Source: Psychrobacter sp. NZS113
GTDB taxonomy: Bacteria; Pseudomonadota; Gammaproteobacteria; Pseudomonadales; Moraxellaceae
Direction: 5' to 3'
Assembly: GCF_015864825.1 (NCBI RefSeq)
Contig: NZ_JADYWL010000006.1
Location: 186,001-250,000, forward strand
DNA length: 64,000 bases
The notes beneath the pieces were generated by a model. It worked only from the letters and a program-made list of their open reading frames with translations. It made no database searches and had not been told where the DNA came from. The first letter of the stretch is position 1. Each line of letters begins with the position of its first letter. Shown here one piece after another: positions 47,299 through 60,465 of this stretch. A program made the position numbers and the translations under genes.

Positions 47299-48351
47299 AT
47301 GAAAAAACTACTTTTAGCTACAGCAGTTGCTGCCCTATCTGTATCTGCAGCCAATGCCGCTCCTACCGTTTATGGTAAAGCATTCCTAGCCGCTGACTAT
47401 GAGAACGCTGAATTTGATGCCGCTGGTAACAACATGTATGATGAAGATACAGTGCAGATTAACTCTCATTCTTCACGTATCGGCCTTAAAGGTTCTGAGG
47501 CGATGACTGCTAATACTGATGTTATCTATCGTTTAGAGTATGGCACTAGTCTTGATGGGGATAACGCTACCTTCACTAACCGTGATACATATCTTGGTCT
47601 AGTAAACAAGCAGTTTGGTGAATTCCGTGTTGGTAAAAACCAATCAAGCTTAGCTCGTATTGACAACGTTGTAGTTAACCAAGGTTATTGGGATAACTTA
47701 GGCCAAACTGAAAATGAAAGTGAAGTTGTTAGTGCTCTAAACATGGCGGATAGTAACCGTATCAATAGTTCAGTAATTTGGACTGCACCGAAATACAACA
47801 ACCTACCTTTAGAGCTTTCTGCAATGTATAGCTCTGATGACCAAAATGGTAATGACGATGCAGGCTTCGGTGTAGCAATGTTGTTTGATCAAGGTACTGG
47901 CTTCACTGCTGGTATTGCTTATGATAAAGACCAAAACATTGATGGTGAAATCATCCGTGGTACCGCTACTGTTGACCTAGGTAAGTACATGGCAGCTCCA
48001 GTCACTCTAGGTGCGCTATACCAAGTAGGCGACTATGATGGTGGTGAGAAAGATGAAAAAGGTCTAGTTATTAGCGCTCAGATGGGTCTAAATAACTTTG
48101 CTCGTCCAGCAGCTGTATATGCACAGTACAACAAAACTGACAACTTAAATGGTTATAACAACGCTGATTCAGACCAAATCGTTGTTGGTGGTAAATACTT
48201 CTTTAAAGATAACATTATTGCTCATGCCTATGCTGGCGTAAACAATGCGGACAACGTGTCTTACTCATATACAGATAGTTCTTTAGACTACACTGTAAGT
48301 GGCGATGCACGTGTAGTTGTAGTTGGTACTGGTCTAGAATACTTATTCTAG
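47299..48351 (+). CDS. general porin
   Basis: A 350-residue Gram-negative porin. The signal peptide MKKLLLATAVAALSVSAANA is followed by the typical TVYGKAFLAADY strand, RIGLKGSEAM, FGEFRVGKNQSS and a C-terminal VVVGTGLEYLF ending in Phe. It should form a trimeric outer membrane channel for small solutes. The gene is preceded by GTGGAGA ribosome site and a long AT-rich leader, which fits a highly expressed gene. Ends at a UUCG-loop terminator. Selectivity cannot be read. Confidence 0.93.
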   Translation: MKKLLLATAVAALSVSAANAAPTVYGKAFLAADYENAEFDAAGNNMYDEDTVQINSHSSRIGLKGSEAMTANTDVIYRLEYGTSLDGDNATFTNRDTYLGLVNKQFGEFRVGKNQSSLARIDNVVVNQGYWDNLGQTENESEVVSALNMADSNRINSSVIWTAPKYNNLPLELSAMYSSDDQNGNDDAGFGVAMLFDQGTGFTAGIAYDKDQNIDGEIIRGTATVDLGKYMAAPVTLGALYQVGDYDGGEKDEKGLVISAQMGLNNFARPAAVYAQYNKTDNLNGYNNADSDQIVVGGKYFFKDNIIAHAYAGVNNADNVSYSYTDSSLDYTVSGDARVVVVGTGLEYLF

Positions 48352-48371
48352 AATGAACTAGCATTTGACTT

Positions 48372-48403
48372 AAAAAAACTCATCCTTCGGGGTGGGTTTT
48401 TTA
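48372..48403 (+). terminator. porin terminator with TTCG loop
   Basis: AACTCATCC pairs with GGGTGGGTT over a TTCG tetraloop, with A and T runs either side. Confidence 0.85.
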
Positions 48404-48425
48404 TTGTGTTGTAATTAAATGATAG

Positions 48426-50177
<1,752 letters not shown>

Positions 50178-50220
50178 TTCAAATAAAGTAGTTATCAACG
50201 TATTGAATGTTTACATATAT

Positions 50221-50253
50221 AAAAAAGACTGATTTTCGAATCGGTCTTTTTTT
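50221..50253 (+). terminator. terminator after pyrG
   Basis: AAAAGACTGATT pairs with AATCGGTCTTTT over a TTCG loop and is followed by T. One G-T wobble is present. Confidence 0.88.
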
Positions 50254-50264
50254 GAGCCTATATT

Positions 50265-50294
50265 TTAGGATTAGGATTAGGATTAGGATTAGAG
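50265..50294. repeat. TTAGGA hexanucleotide tandem repeat
   Basis: Four perfect TTAGGA units (50265-50288) plus a partial fifth (TTAGAG) follow the pyrG terminator. It is a microsatellite, so copy number could vary by slippage. It lies about 230 bases before kdsA. Confidence 0.9.
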
Positions 50295-50428
50295 AGTATG
50301 GCTCTGGCTAATATGACGATTAATTATGGATAACATCAAATTCAACAAATATAATTAATCACGTTAAATGTGCTTAGTCTAACAAATGTGGTAGTTACGC
50401 TCATTTCCCTCACTATTCTGATTTTTAG

Positions 50429-51400
<972 letters not shown>

Positions 51401-51439
51401 TAGTACTAGCTAATAGGTCGAAGATAGGAGGGTAATGTA

Positions 51440-51694
51440 ATGGCGATTCAAACCGCTCAAGTAAGTATCGAAAATATCGATGACGCGGCAGGACTGAATA
51501 GCGTGATGACGGCATTGAAGAACATCACGGGCGTAACAGCTATCGATTTAGATACTACTCGCCACGTTGCCACCGTGCGTTATGAAGATACCGATACGAG
51601 TATCCATGCTCTGACGGCGGCAATCAGTATGGTGGATTATGTTACTCAGCCGTTTCCTATCGATGCACCACAAAACCCACATCATGATGATTAG
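51440..51694 (+). CDS. HMA-like domain protein lacking the CxxC metal site
   Basis: An 84-residue protein whose strand/helix pattern follows the heavy-metal-associated fold: VSIENIDDAAGLNSVMTALKNITGV, then IDLDTTRHVATVRYEDTDTS and LTAAISMVDYVTQPF. The metal loop GMTCxxC is replaced by NIDDAAGL, and the protein has no cysteine at all. The tail PHHDD might hold histidine. AGGAGGG lies upstream of the ATG, so it is likely translated well. It lies just before CopZ and CopA, so a regulatory or partner role in copper handling is an inference. Confidence 0.65.
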   Translation: MAIQTAQVSIENIDDAAGLNSVMTALKNITGVTAIDLDTTRHVATVRYEDTDTSIHALTAAISMVDYVTQPFPIDAPQNPHHDD

Positions 51695-51716
51695 TCTTTG
51701 ATAGCAGGTGTTATTC

Positions 51717-51748
51717 CTCGAATGATCCTCAGCTCGAATGATCCTCAG
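51717..51748. repeat. 16-bp perfect tandem repeat
   Basis: CTCGAATGATCCTCAG occurs twice back to back, in the gap between the HMA-like gene and CopZ. It could be a duplication scar or a site for a regulator. No match to a known operator is claimed. Confidence 0.9.
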
Positions 51749-51813
51749 ATAGTATCTGCGTATCATTTATTTAAAATAGTATTATATTAATAAATAAAAA
51801 TAAGGAGTCTCAT

Positions 51814-52038
51814 ATGACAGACCAAACTCGTGTTATCAAAATCGACGGCATGACTTGCGGTGGCTGCGTAGCCAGTATATATAACGCAACCGCTGATATC
51901 GATGGCCTAGATGATATCAGTATCGAGCTGATAGACAATCAAGCAACCGTTACTTTTGACGATAGTAAAACAAATATAGAAGCCATTGTTTCAGCGATTG
52001 ATGATGCTGGCTTTGATGCGACTGTCGCTAACTCATAA
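51814..52038 (+). CDS. copZ: copper chaperone, CopZ-like
   Basis: A 74-residue HMA protein with the metal site GMTCGGC (cysteines at 15 and 18) and the fold pattern ISIELIDNQATVTFDDSKTNIEAIVSAIDDAGFDATV. It would carry Cu(I) to the CopA pump that follows. A short terminator separates it from copA. AAGGAG about eight bases before the ATG is a strong ribosome site. The symbol is by analogy. Confidence 0.9.
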   Translation: MTDQTRVIKIDGMTCGGCVASIYNATADIDGLDDISIELIDNQATVTFDDSKTNIEAIVSAIDDAGFDATVANS

Positions 52039-52055
52039 GTACCGTCTTTCATTTG

Positions 52056-52085
52056 AAAAAACCAGCTATTATGGCTGGTTTTTTA
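52056..52085 (+). terminator. terminator after copZ
   Basis: AAAAAACCAGC pairs perfectly with GCTGGTTTTTT over TATTATG. It ends the copZ transcript before copA, so copA needs its own promoter or readthrough. Confidence 0.9.
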
Positions 52086-52239
52086 ATGGTTGAAGAGTAG
52101 TGATATTAAGTCGCTTTCTAGATGACTATAAATGAATTGATTTGAATAGATAGTAATCCTGAGTGTTTTTTAATTTAGACTCATCCATCCACTGATATTT
52201 TTATGGCTCATCCAATTTTACAAACGCTATAACGAATAA

Positions 52240-54621
52240 ATGCCATACCGAGTTTTCTTTATGAATGATATTACCCGCACCACTAATGACAAATCCTACG
52301 ATGTTGAAACTGATATTCAATCAAATACATCACTTACGCCGCAGCGTGCGCATCTACAACTGGCGATTAATGGTATGACGTGTCAGGCTTGTGCCTCACG
52401 AATCGAAAAGGTACTTAACAAAAAGCCATCGGTATACGATGTGAGTGTGAATTTTGCAGGTGAGACTGCCAATGTCGATTATGATCCGACTCAGACCACA
52501 CCTGAGCAGGTCACAGAATGGGTGAACAAGACAGGTTTTGTGGCTAATCTACAAGTAGGTGAGAGCTTATTTGAAAAAACGGACAAGGATACAGCAACTG
52601 AATATCCTTGGCGCTTGATTGGGCTATGGGTTTGCTTAATCCCATTTTTAGTCGGTATGGCAGGCATGCTGACGGGTTTTGGTATGGCGTGGATGCCACC
52701 GGTTTGGATACAGTTCCTCATAGCGACGATTGTGCAATTTGGACTAGCACTGCCATTTTATAAGAGTGCGTGGGCATCGATTAGAGGTGGTCTTGCCAAT
52801 ATGGACGTATTGGTCGTTATCGGTACGGTCACCATTTGGGCATATTCAACTTATCTTTGGCTGACACATGGCGATGGCACTCTAAATAGCTTGCTGCAAG
52901 ATGCCCACATGGGTGGTTATGGTGCAGGTAATAGCCCAGCCGTGTATTTTGAAGCAGGAGTGATGGTTATTGCTTTTGTTCGTACGGGTAAGTATTTAGA
53001 AGAGCGTACCAAAAAGCACAGCTTAAATAGTATTGATTTATTATTATCACTGACACCTGATCAAGTTGAGCAGCAGCAGTCAAATGGTGATTTTCATAAT
53101 GTTGCACTCCAAGACGTGCAGGTTGGTGATATTTTGCGCGCTAAGCAAGGTAGCAGAGTAGCCACCGATGGCATGGTTATAAGTGGTAGTGGCTGGTGTA
53201 TTGAGAGTCATTTAACTGGCGAGTCAGTACCGCTCAAAAAAGAAGAGGGCGATGGTCTATTGGCAGGTGCCCTAGTCGAAAATGGCAGTTTGCTCTACCG
53301 TGTCAGTGCTAAAGGTAGCGATACCAAGCTAGGTGATATGGTGCAAGCACTCAGCGATGCGCAAGGCTCAAAAGCCAATTTAGCGCGTCTGGCTGATAGA
53401 GTGACAGCTATTTTTGTTCCCATTGTGGTTACGATTGCATTGGTTACCTTTGGGGTCACGTGGTGGCTAACAGGTATGGTGGATACTGCCTTAATGCACG
53501 CCGTATCGGTATTGGTTATTGCCTGCCCTTGCGCGCTTGGCTTGGCCACACCCGCTGCGATTATGGCAGGTATGGGCGTTGCTGCTCGTCATGGCGTTTG
53601 GTTCAAGGATGCACAAAGCCTTGAAGCAGCAGGCGACATCGATACCGTTGTTTTGGACAAGACGGGTACATTGACTATTGGCAAACCCACTATCGTTGAC
53701 CATGTCATGGTTGATAAATCACTGGCGGTCGATGATGTTTTGCAGATTGCCGCAAGCGTTGAGGCACATGCTAGCCATCCGCTTGCCACAGCGTTGATCA
53801 ACACGGCCAAAGACCGTCAACTGCCTTTATTTAATGTGACCGATATCAGCGTGATAAAAGGCGCAGGTATACAAGCAAACATTGACGGCCTTGGGCTTAT
53901 TAAGGTTGGTACGGCAGAGTTTGCTAACTTGACGCTGCCAAAGTTTATGCCAAAAGCATGGCAAGTGGCCAGTACGGTTGCAGTTAGTATTAACGATGAA
54001 CCTCTAGGCGCTTTTGCCTTAGCGGATGACCTAAAAGCGGACACGCCACAAGCTATCACTGCACTACAGGCTGCGGGCATTAACGTGATTTTGATGAGTG
54101 GTGACAAGCAGTCTGTAGTCGATTATGTCGCAGGTAAGCTGGGTATCAAGGCTGCTTATGGCAAGATGAGCCCGAGAGATAAGGCGAGCCAAATTGCTAA
54201 ATTGCAAACGGTGGGTCATAAAGTTGCCATGGCAGGTGATGGTGTCAATGATGCACCAGCGATGGCAACGGCCGATGCCAGTTTTGCCATGTTTGAGGGG
54301 ACAGATGTTGCCCAGCACAGTGCTGCTGCGCGATTGATGGGTGAGTCATTAATGCATATCGATGCGGCACAAAAAATCGCCCAAGCAACACTGCGTAATA
54401 TTAAGCAAAATCTATTTTTTGCCTTCATTTATAATTGCATTGGCATTCCACTCGCTGCTTTTGGGTTTTTAAATCCTATGATTGCAGCGGCAGCTATGGC
54501 GCTTAGTTCTATCTCAGTATTAATGAATGCACTGCGATTAACACGATTTAAGACAGAGGTCGAGCTAGATAATACAGTCTCTGACACTAATATTGACACA
54601 GAGCGTTTGTCTAACGTATAG
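52240..54621 (+). CDS. copA: copper-exporting P-type ATPase
   Basis: A 793-residue P1B-type ATPase. One N-terminal HMA domain has CxxC at residues 48-51 (GMTCQAC). The membrane metal site CPC lies at 429-431 (IACPCALG), the phosphorylation site at D473 (DKTGTLT), the HP motif in ASHPLA and the ATP-binding GDGVNDAP near the end. It pumps Cu(I) from the cytoplasm. ATG 52240 has no good ribosome site, and the ATG at 52261 is an alternative. No CueR-like gene or operator was found. It is inserted, with its chaperone, between kdsA and eno. Confidence 0.95.
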   Translation: MPYRVFFMNDITRTTNDKSYDVETDIQSNTSLTPQRAHLQLAINGMTCQACASRIEKVLNKKPSVYDVSVNFAGETANVDYDPTQTTPEQVTEWVNKTGFVANLQVGESLFEKTDKDTATEYPWRLIGLWVCLIPFLVGMAGMLTGFGMAWMPPVWIQFLIATIVQFGLALPFYKSAWASIRGGLANMDVLVVIGTVTIWAYSTYLWLTHGDGTLNSLLQDAHMGGYGAGNSPAVYFEAGVMVIAFVRTGKYLEERTKKHSLNSIDLLLSLTPDQVEQQQSNGDFHNVALQDVQVGDILRAKQGSRVATDGMVISGSGWCIESHLTGESVPLKKEEGDGLLAGALVENGSLLYRVSAKGSDTKLGDMVQALSDAQGSKANLARLADRVTAIFVPIVVTIALVTFGVTWWLTGMVDTALMHAVSVLVIACPCALGLATPAAIMAGMGVAARHGVWFKDAQSLEAAGDIDTVVLDKTGTLTIGKPTIVDHVMVDKSLAVDDVLQIAASVEAHASHPLATALINTAKDRQLPLFNVTDISVIKGAGIQANIDGLGLIKVGTAEFANLTLPKFMPKAWQVASTVAVSINDEPLGAFALADDLKADTPQAITALQAAGINVILMSGDKQSVVDYVAGKLGIKAAYGKMSPRDKASQIAKLQTVGHKVAMAGDGVNDAPAMATADASFAMFEGTDVAQHSAAARLMGESLMHIDAAQKIAQATLRNIKQNLFFAFIYNCIGIPLAAFGFLNPMIAAAAMALSSISVLMNALRLTRFKTEVELDNTVSDTNIDTERLSNV

Positions 54622-56259
<1,638 letters not shown>

Positions 56260-56384
56260 TAAGTCCAAGTTAATCAGGACTTAATGCTAAAGTTGGGCAG
56301 TATGTAATCATTATTGTGTTTATATATTGCCTAGTTGCTTTAGCTGATTCTTACTATATTTATGTCGTTTGGCGTTATCCCCTT

Positions 56385-56693
56385 ATGAAATATTTTAGCC
56401 AATTTATGTTACTCGCGTTAGCCGTTGCTGTCCTGTTAGGGCTGCAATATCAGTATTGGCTAGGCGAAAATGGTCGTTTCGAGCACAACGAACTGATGAC
56501 TCAGACAGAAGAGCAACAGCGCTTGAATGAGAGCCAAGTAGCAGCAAATAATTTATTACGTACCGACGTATATGATTTAAAAAATGGTCTTGAAGCAGTA
56601 GAAGAGCATGCTCGTTTAGATTTGGGTCTGATTAAACCAAACGAGACATTCGTGCAAGTATCTACGGCACCTACTACACACAGCAGTCAGTAA
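56385..56693 (+). CDS. ftsB: cell division protein FtsB
   Basis: A 102-residue protein. A membrane segment MLLALAVAVLLGLQYQYWLG precedes a coiled-coil region (NELMTQTEEQQRLNESQVAANN) and the family-specific RTDVYDLKNGLEAVEEHARLDLGLIKPNETFVQV. FtsB joins FtsL and FtsQ in the divisome of the inner membrane. The ATG at 56385 matches homologs; the 56316 open-frame extension is not supported. It lies 126 bases after eno. Confidence 0.93.
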   Translation: MKYFSQFMLLALAVAVLLGLQYQYWLGENGRFEHNELMTQTEEQQRLNESQVAANNLLRTDVYDLKNGLEAVEEHARLDLGLIKPNETFVQVSTAPTTHSSQ

Positions 56694-56844
56694 TCATTCT
56701 TAATTTTCGAAAAAATACTATCTATTAGTATCTAGAATAGATATTCGGTCCACCTCAATCTCTTTACCTCTCTTAGCACTTACTTTTCCTTAGCCATATT
56801 GTCATGGATCTTAACCATGAGAGCTGTTTGATGAGTACTATCTT

Positions 56845-57603
56845 ATGAATACCACACCTCGTATACATGCCATGATCGTCGCTGCTGGTCGCGGTAGTCG
56901 TTTTGGTGCGTCTGTTGCCAAGCAATACACTCTGTTGCAGGGACATACATTGCTACAGCATAGCGTGGCAAGGCTTGCTTGTAGTGATTATATTGATAAG
57001 TGCTTGTTGGTCATTGCAGCACATGACACCACTGCTCAAACACTCGATTTTGCATTTTCTATAGATTATGCTATTGGCGGCGCTGAGCGTTGGCAGTCAG
57101 TACAGGCAGGTGTAGAGGCAATCAGTCATTCAGGGGCTGAAGATTCAGACTTAGTGTTGATTCATGATGCCGCGCGGCCTGCTGTACCCAGTAATGATAT
57201 CGATCAAGTGATCGAAGCGGCGATGACAGAACCTTATGGTGCTATCCTAGCAACACCTGTGGCTGATACGCTAAAAGAGTCAAATGTCTATTCTACAGCT
57301 CAATCTGAGATTACGAATGAGACTATTATTAGTAACTATAACCACGCACATTCTTATGCTAAACGCACTATCGACCGCAGTAACATGTGGCAAGCGCAAA
57401 CCCCACAAGTATTTCGACTTGGTGAATTGAAGAGGGTATTGGCTTATGTTCTTACCCATAACCTTTCTATTACTGATGAAGCCAGTGCGTTTGAGTACTT
57501 GGATCTCCCCATTCGTCTAGTGACTGGCAGTCGCCAAAACATAAAGCTCACTTATCCCGACGATGCCATCTTGCTTGCAGCGATTCTGACTGCCCAATTA
57601 TGA
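56845..57603 (+). CDS. ispD: 2-C-methyl-D-erythritol 4-phosphate cytidylyltransferase
   Basis: A 252-residue enzyme of the non-mevalonate isoprenoid pathway, using CTP. N-terminal AAGRGSRFGASVAKQY is the nucleotide-binding motif, with LIHDAARPAVP and the C-terminal ITDEASAFEYL and RLVTGSRQNIKLTYPDD completing the family pattern. An insert of about 20 residues (near residues 150-175, NVYSTAQSEITNETIIS) makes it a bit longer than the E. coli enzyme. Completes the pyrG-kdsA-eno-ftsB-ispD block. Confidence 0.95.
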   Translation: MNTTPRIHAMIVAAGRGSRFGASVAKQYTLLQGHTLLQHSVARLACSDYIDKCLLVIAAHDTTAQTLDFAFSIDYAIGGAERWQSVQAGVEAISHSGAEDSDLVLIHDAARPAVPSNDIDQVIEAAMTEPYGAILATPVADTLKESNVYSTAQSEITNETIISNYNHAHSYAKRTIDRSNMWQAQTPQVFRLGELKRVLAYVLTHNLSITDEASAFEYLDLPIRLVTGSRQNIKLTYPDDAILLAAILTAQL

Positions 57604-57996
57604 TCATTCTAAAATATTTCCCATAGTCCTTTCTTCTATATTTGTGATTATTCGTATCGTATCGAATACGTCTATTAATATAGAGATGTAGAGAGATAGG
57701 TATGCTTATATCTCGCATATCTCAGCTAACCTCTATTAAAAAATAAAAACATAGGCTACCTCACTCATTTTAAGTCTTTCTCTATTATGAAAAATAAACA
57801 GTATTATTAAACATATATTGCTTTGATGACCAAACTAGCCTATGATGTAACCAACTTAATACAATTAATATAAACATTTATAAAATCAATAATATACCAG
57901 ACCAATTTGATGCTTCTAAAAGTCTTGTCTCTATGTTTTTTCTAAAGTTAGTATGGTTGTTTTAGCTCCATTTATCTAAAAATAGGGAGAATCGAA
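57604..57996. other. AT-rich region between ispD and the BLUF gene
   Basis: About 390 bases, very AT-rich in the second half. No gene, terminator or known operator was supported. A CGTAT/ATACG symmetry near 57650-57668 is weak. Confidence 0.45.
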
Positions 57997-58620
57997 TTGT
58001 CAAAAATTAATGATTCGACAAATCCAGTCACAACCGATCTCTGCCAGCTTGTATATATCAGTCAAATCACTTCGACTGGTCTGTCAGGCCCTAGTACGCT
58101 TAACGATATTTCAGAGACTTCGATTGAGCAGAACCAAGCCGATAACGTCACAGGTATTCTTTGCTATGGCAATGGTTACTTTTTACAGTGTGTAGAAGGG
58201 TCAGAACAAGCTCTCACTAATTTAAAGAATCGATTACTAATAGATGATCGACATAAAGAACTACAAATTTTAGATTTTTCAGAAATTACCCAACGCCGCT
58301 TTACGAATTGGTCTCTACGTTCTATCACACTTGAACGTTGGATGACTAAAGAACCTGAACTGAAAAAGTTTATGCCGTTCAAGCCTTACGACTGGGATTC
58401 TAGTGAATGGCCAAAGTTTTTAGATATCCTAAAAGGGTATTATGAAGAGCAGGCAAGAACAGGCAATATGGACACGCCACCTATTAAATACAGTACATTA
58501 GGGGTGACCTTAAGTAAGGTAGTCGGTCAGCACCAAGCGTTCTTTTTGATTCAGACCGTACTTGGTGTGATGGTTGTCATGACATTGTTATGGTTGATGT
58601 TATCAGATAAAATTTGGTAG
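57997..58620 (+). CDS. BLUF photoreceptor with a C-terminal membrane helix
   Basis: A 207-residue protein. The N-terminal BLUF domain (about residues 14-110) contains LVYISQ with the key tyrosine (Y20), Gln in FLQCVEG (Q64), Asn near residue 46 and W105, all expected of a flavin blue-light sensor. The middle (110-175) is polar and unassigned. The last 28 residues form one hydrophobic helix, FFLIQTVLGVMVVMTLLWLML. Most short BLUF proteins are soluble, so membrane attachment is unusual. The TTG at 57997 is the start, since GGGAG is seven bases upstream and no earlier ATG exists in frame. Confidence 0.82.
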   Translation: MSKINDSTNPVTTDLCQLVYISQITSTGLSGPSTLNDISETSIEQNQADNVTGILCYGNGYFLQCVEGSEQALTNLKNRLLIDDRHKELQILDFSEITQRRFTNWSLRSITLERWMTKEPELKKFMPFKPYDWDSSEWPKFLDILKGYYEEQARTGNMDTPPIKYSTLGVTLSKVVGQHQAFFLIQTVLGVMVVMTLLWLMLSDKIW

Positions 58621-58647
58621 ATTATTATAAAAAATCGTATTTGATCT

Positions 58648-58676
58648 AAAAAGCCAGCATTTAATGCTGGCTTTTT
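58648..58676 (+). terminator. terminator after the BLUF gene
   Basis: AAAAAGCCAGCAT pairs exactly with ATGCTGGCTTTTT over TTA. Confidence 0.92.
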
Positions 58677-58820
58677 CGTGAGTAAATTTTGATATAGATA
58701 CAGCAGTAAATCAAGTTACGTATTTATAGTACACATTATGATCTGCATTTAATTCATGGTGATAGATATTCACAGGTCTTAAGTATTATATTTTTAAGAT
58801 AGTCAAAAGGCAGGCATAAA

Positions 58821-58851
58821 AAAAGCCCAATCACAATGTGATTGGGCTTTT
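58821..58851 (-). terminator. terminator downstream of tRNA-Glu
   Basis: AAAAGCCCAATCAC pairs exactly with GTGATTGGGCTTTT over AAT, with extra A residues before it that become U on the minus strand. It ends the tRNA transcript. Confidence 0.9.
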
Positions 58852-58918
58852 AGATGGTACGCTTGCTAGTCTTAATAGATGCTTTGCAGCAAACTTGCTA
58901 ACGAGTGACGCCAAATAG

Positions 58919-58994
58919 TGGCGTCCCCAGGGGGATTCGAACCCCCGTTACCGCCGTGAAAGGGCGGTGTCCTAGGCCTCTAGACGATGGGGAC
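58919..58994 (-). tRNA. tRNA-Glu (TTC)
   Basis: The minus strand reads GTCCCC at the 5' end, pairing with GGGGAC at the 3' end, followed by discriminator G and an encoded CCA. The anticodon loop CTTTCAC, between CCGCC and GGCGG, gives TTC. The T-arm has GTTCGAAT. Length with CCA is 76 bases. No neighbouring tRNA was seen. No integrase or phage gene is next to it. Confidence 0.96.
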
Positions 58995-59048
58995 TAGTAA
59001 CACAACACCTCAGCTGCTTTCACCATTTATGCTGAAGTGGTGCGTATT

Positions 59049-59246
59049 CTAATAGTGTCTGCGCCTTCTGTCAAGCCTTTTTCTTCGTCTTTTTAAAATT
59101 AAATATCTTTTTTTGATTGCACGGCGAGGATGTAAGTCTTTACGCTTTAAATGATAGCGAATCCATAAAGAAGTACAGGCGCTAATCGTTAAAGCTAGCA
59201 GCATATAGCCTATGATTGTTCCCCATAATTTGAGTTGTGGATCCAT
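59049..59246 (-). CDS. tiny membrane protein with an Arg/Lys tail
   Basis: A 65-residue protein of unknown function. A membrane helix (TIIGYMLLALTISACTSLWI) is followed by an extremely basic tail (KRKDLHPRRAIKKRYLILKRRRKRLDRRRRHY). GGAGG lies about 10 bases before the ATG at 59246, a strong ribosome site. The tail might bind nucleic acid, ribosomes or membrane lipids. This is only inference from charge. It sits between tRNA-Glu and rnt. Confidence 0.65.
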   Translation of the reverse strand: MDPQLKLWGTIIGYMLLALTISACTSLWIRYHLKRKDLHPRRAIKKRYLILKRRRKRLDRRRRHY

Positions 59247-59540
59247 GATAAAGTCCCTCCTATCAAGCCTGATAGTATGAGCAATGTCACGCTATCAGGC
59301 AGTTTGGGCAACTTAAACCATCTATAGGATACGACAACACCATTTTAAAATGCATAATCGCAGGTCGTCGACTCGTTTGTTACTTTTGAATGATTACCAT
59401 AACATAATCAATAGTGAAACGAGTGGCTTGTCTATCATGATATCAATCATATCCCTATTGATTGTGAAATCAAGATGCCAAAGTCATCAAGTATTAAAAG
59501 TAGCACTATTAGGACAAGTGGGCAATGTAGGATATGTGGC

Positions 59541-60260
59541 TTATTTATTATCGCTATCAGGCAACTCATCTGTATTTGCTTCATTGTGCATTGCATTAGC
59601 TAGCATAGGGTAATGGTTAAGAATATGACAAAACAGCTCGGCAGTCTTTTGCGTATCATATAGCGCTGAGTGAGCGTCTTTACCATCGAAATCTAGCCCT
59701 GCTGCCTTACAGGCGCGTGCTAGTACCGTCTGACCAAATGCGAGTGCTGATAGCGTCACGGTATCAAAGACTGAAAAGTTATGGAACGGATTGTGGCTCT
59801 TGTTATTGGTACGTAGCACAGCGGCATTCAAAAACGCCAAGTCAAAATGGGCATTGTGTCCGATTAATACACATTGACGGCAGTCTTCCTCACGACGTAC
59901 TTCTTTTAAACCCTTAAAAATCCGGCGTAATGCAGTTTTTTCGTCTTCAGCAATGGCTTTACGCAGTGGGTTTTTAGGATCAATCCCTGTAAAGGCGAGG
60001 GCACTTGGCTCTAGATTTGCCCCTTCAAAAGGTTCGATATGAGCATTGAAAGCTTCCCCTGGATAAAACACACCTTGTTCATTGAGTAGTACGGGAATAC
60101 AGGCAATTTCTAATAAAGCATCAGTTTGTGCATTAAAACCAGCTGTCTCAACATCGACGACCACAGGTAAAAACTTACGAAAGCGATCTTTTAAGCGTAT
60201 TGGTGCTTGTTCATCTGTCACGGTATTGTCAGGCAAGGTGGCATCGTTTTGAGTGGTCAT
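59541..60260 (-). CDS. rnt: ribonuclease T
   Basis: A 239-residue DEDDh 3'-to-5' exonuclease that trims tRNA and other stable RNA. Motifs: VVDVETAGFNAQTDALLEIA (D and E), LIGHNAHFDLAFLNAAV and AHSALYDTQKTAELFCHIL (H and D). A polar N-terminal leader of about 20 residues precedes KFLPVVVDVE. The ATG at 60260 is preceded by no strong ribosome site. It is near a tRNA gene, though no functional linkage is needed. Confidence 0.95.
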   Translation of the reverse strand: MTTQNDATLPDNTVTDEQAPIRLKDRFRKFLPVVVDVETAGFNAQTDALLEIACIPVLLNEQGVFYPGEAFNAHIEPFEGANLEPSALAFTGIDPKNPLRKAIAEDEKTALRRIFKGLKEVRREEDCRQCVLIGHNAHFDLAFLNAAVLRTNNKSHNPFHNFSVFDTVTLSALAFGQTVLARACKAAGLDFDGKDAHSALYDTQKTAELFCHILNHYPMLANAMHNEANTDELPDSDNK

Positions 60261-60465
60261 ATCAGGTAAAATCGCTTTTATCAGTCGTAGTGTTATATTG
60301 AATTAAAAATAAGTATGTGATGATATCAGTCACACCGCCTAAGATAGGGGTATAACAGATATTATAGAATAAAATATAGAGGTCTTTATATCAGGCATGT
60401 CATCAATTGTTTCACTTAGCACTCTTAAGTTTTACAATTTAAATGATGACATACCTTAGCGTGCT

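Noticed and set aside
50265-50294. Possible CRISPR-like direct repeat
   Set aside because: The units are contiguous hexamers with no spacers, so it is a microsatellite.
52201-52260. CueR operator before copA
   Set aside because: No CueR-like inverted repeat was recognised, and no MerR-family gene lies in the window.
58919-58994. tRNA-Glu as an integration site
   Set aside because: No integrase, phage gene or duplicated tRNA end was seen on either side.
59350-59613. Open frame of 87 residues on the plus strand overlapping the end of rnt
   Set aside because: It overlaps the well-supported rnt gene in antisense, has no good ribosome site and no family resemblance.
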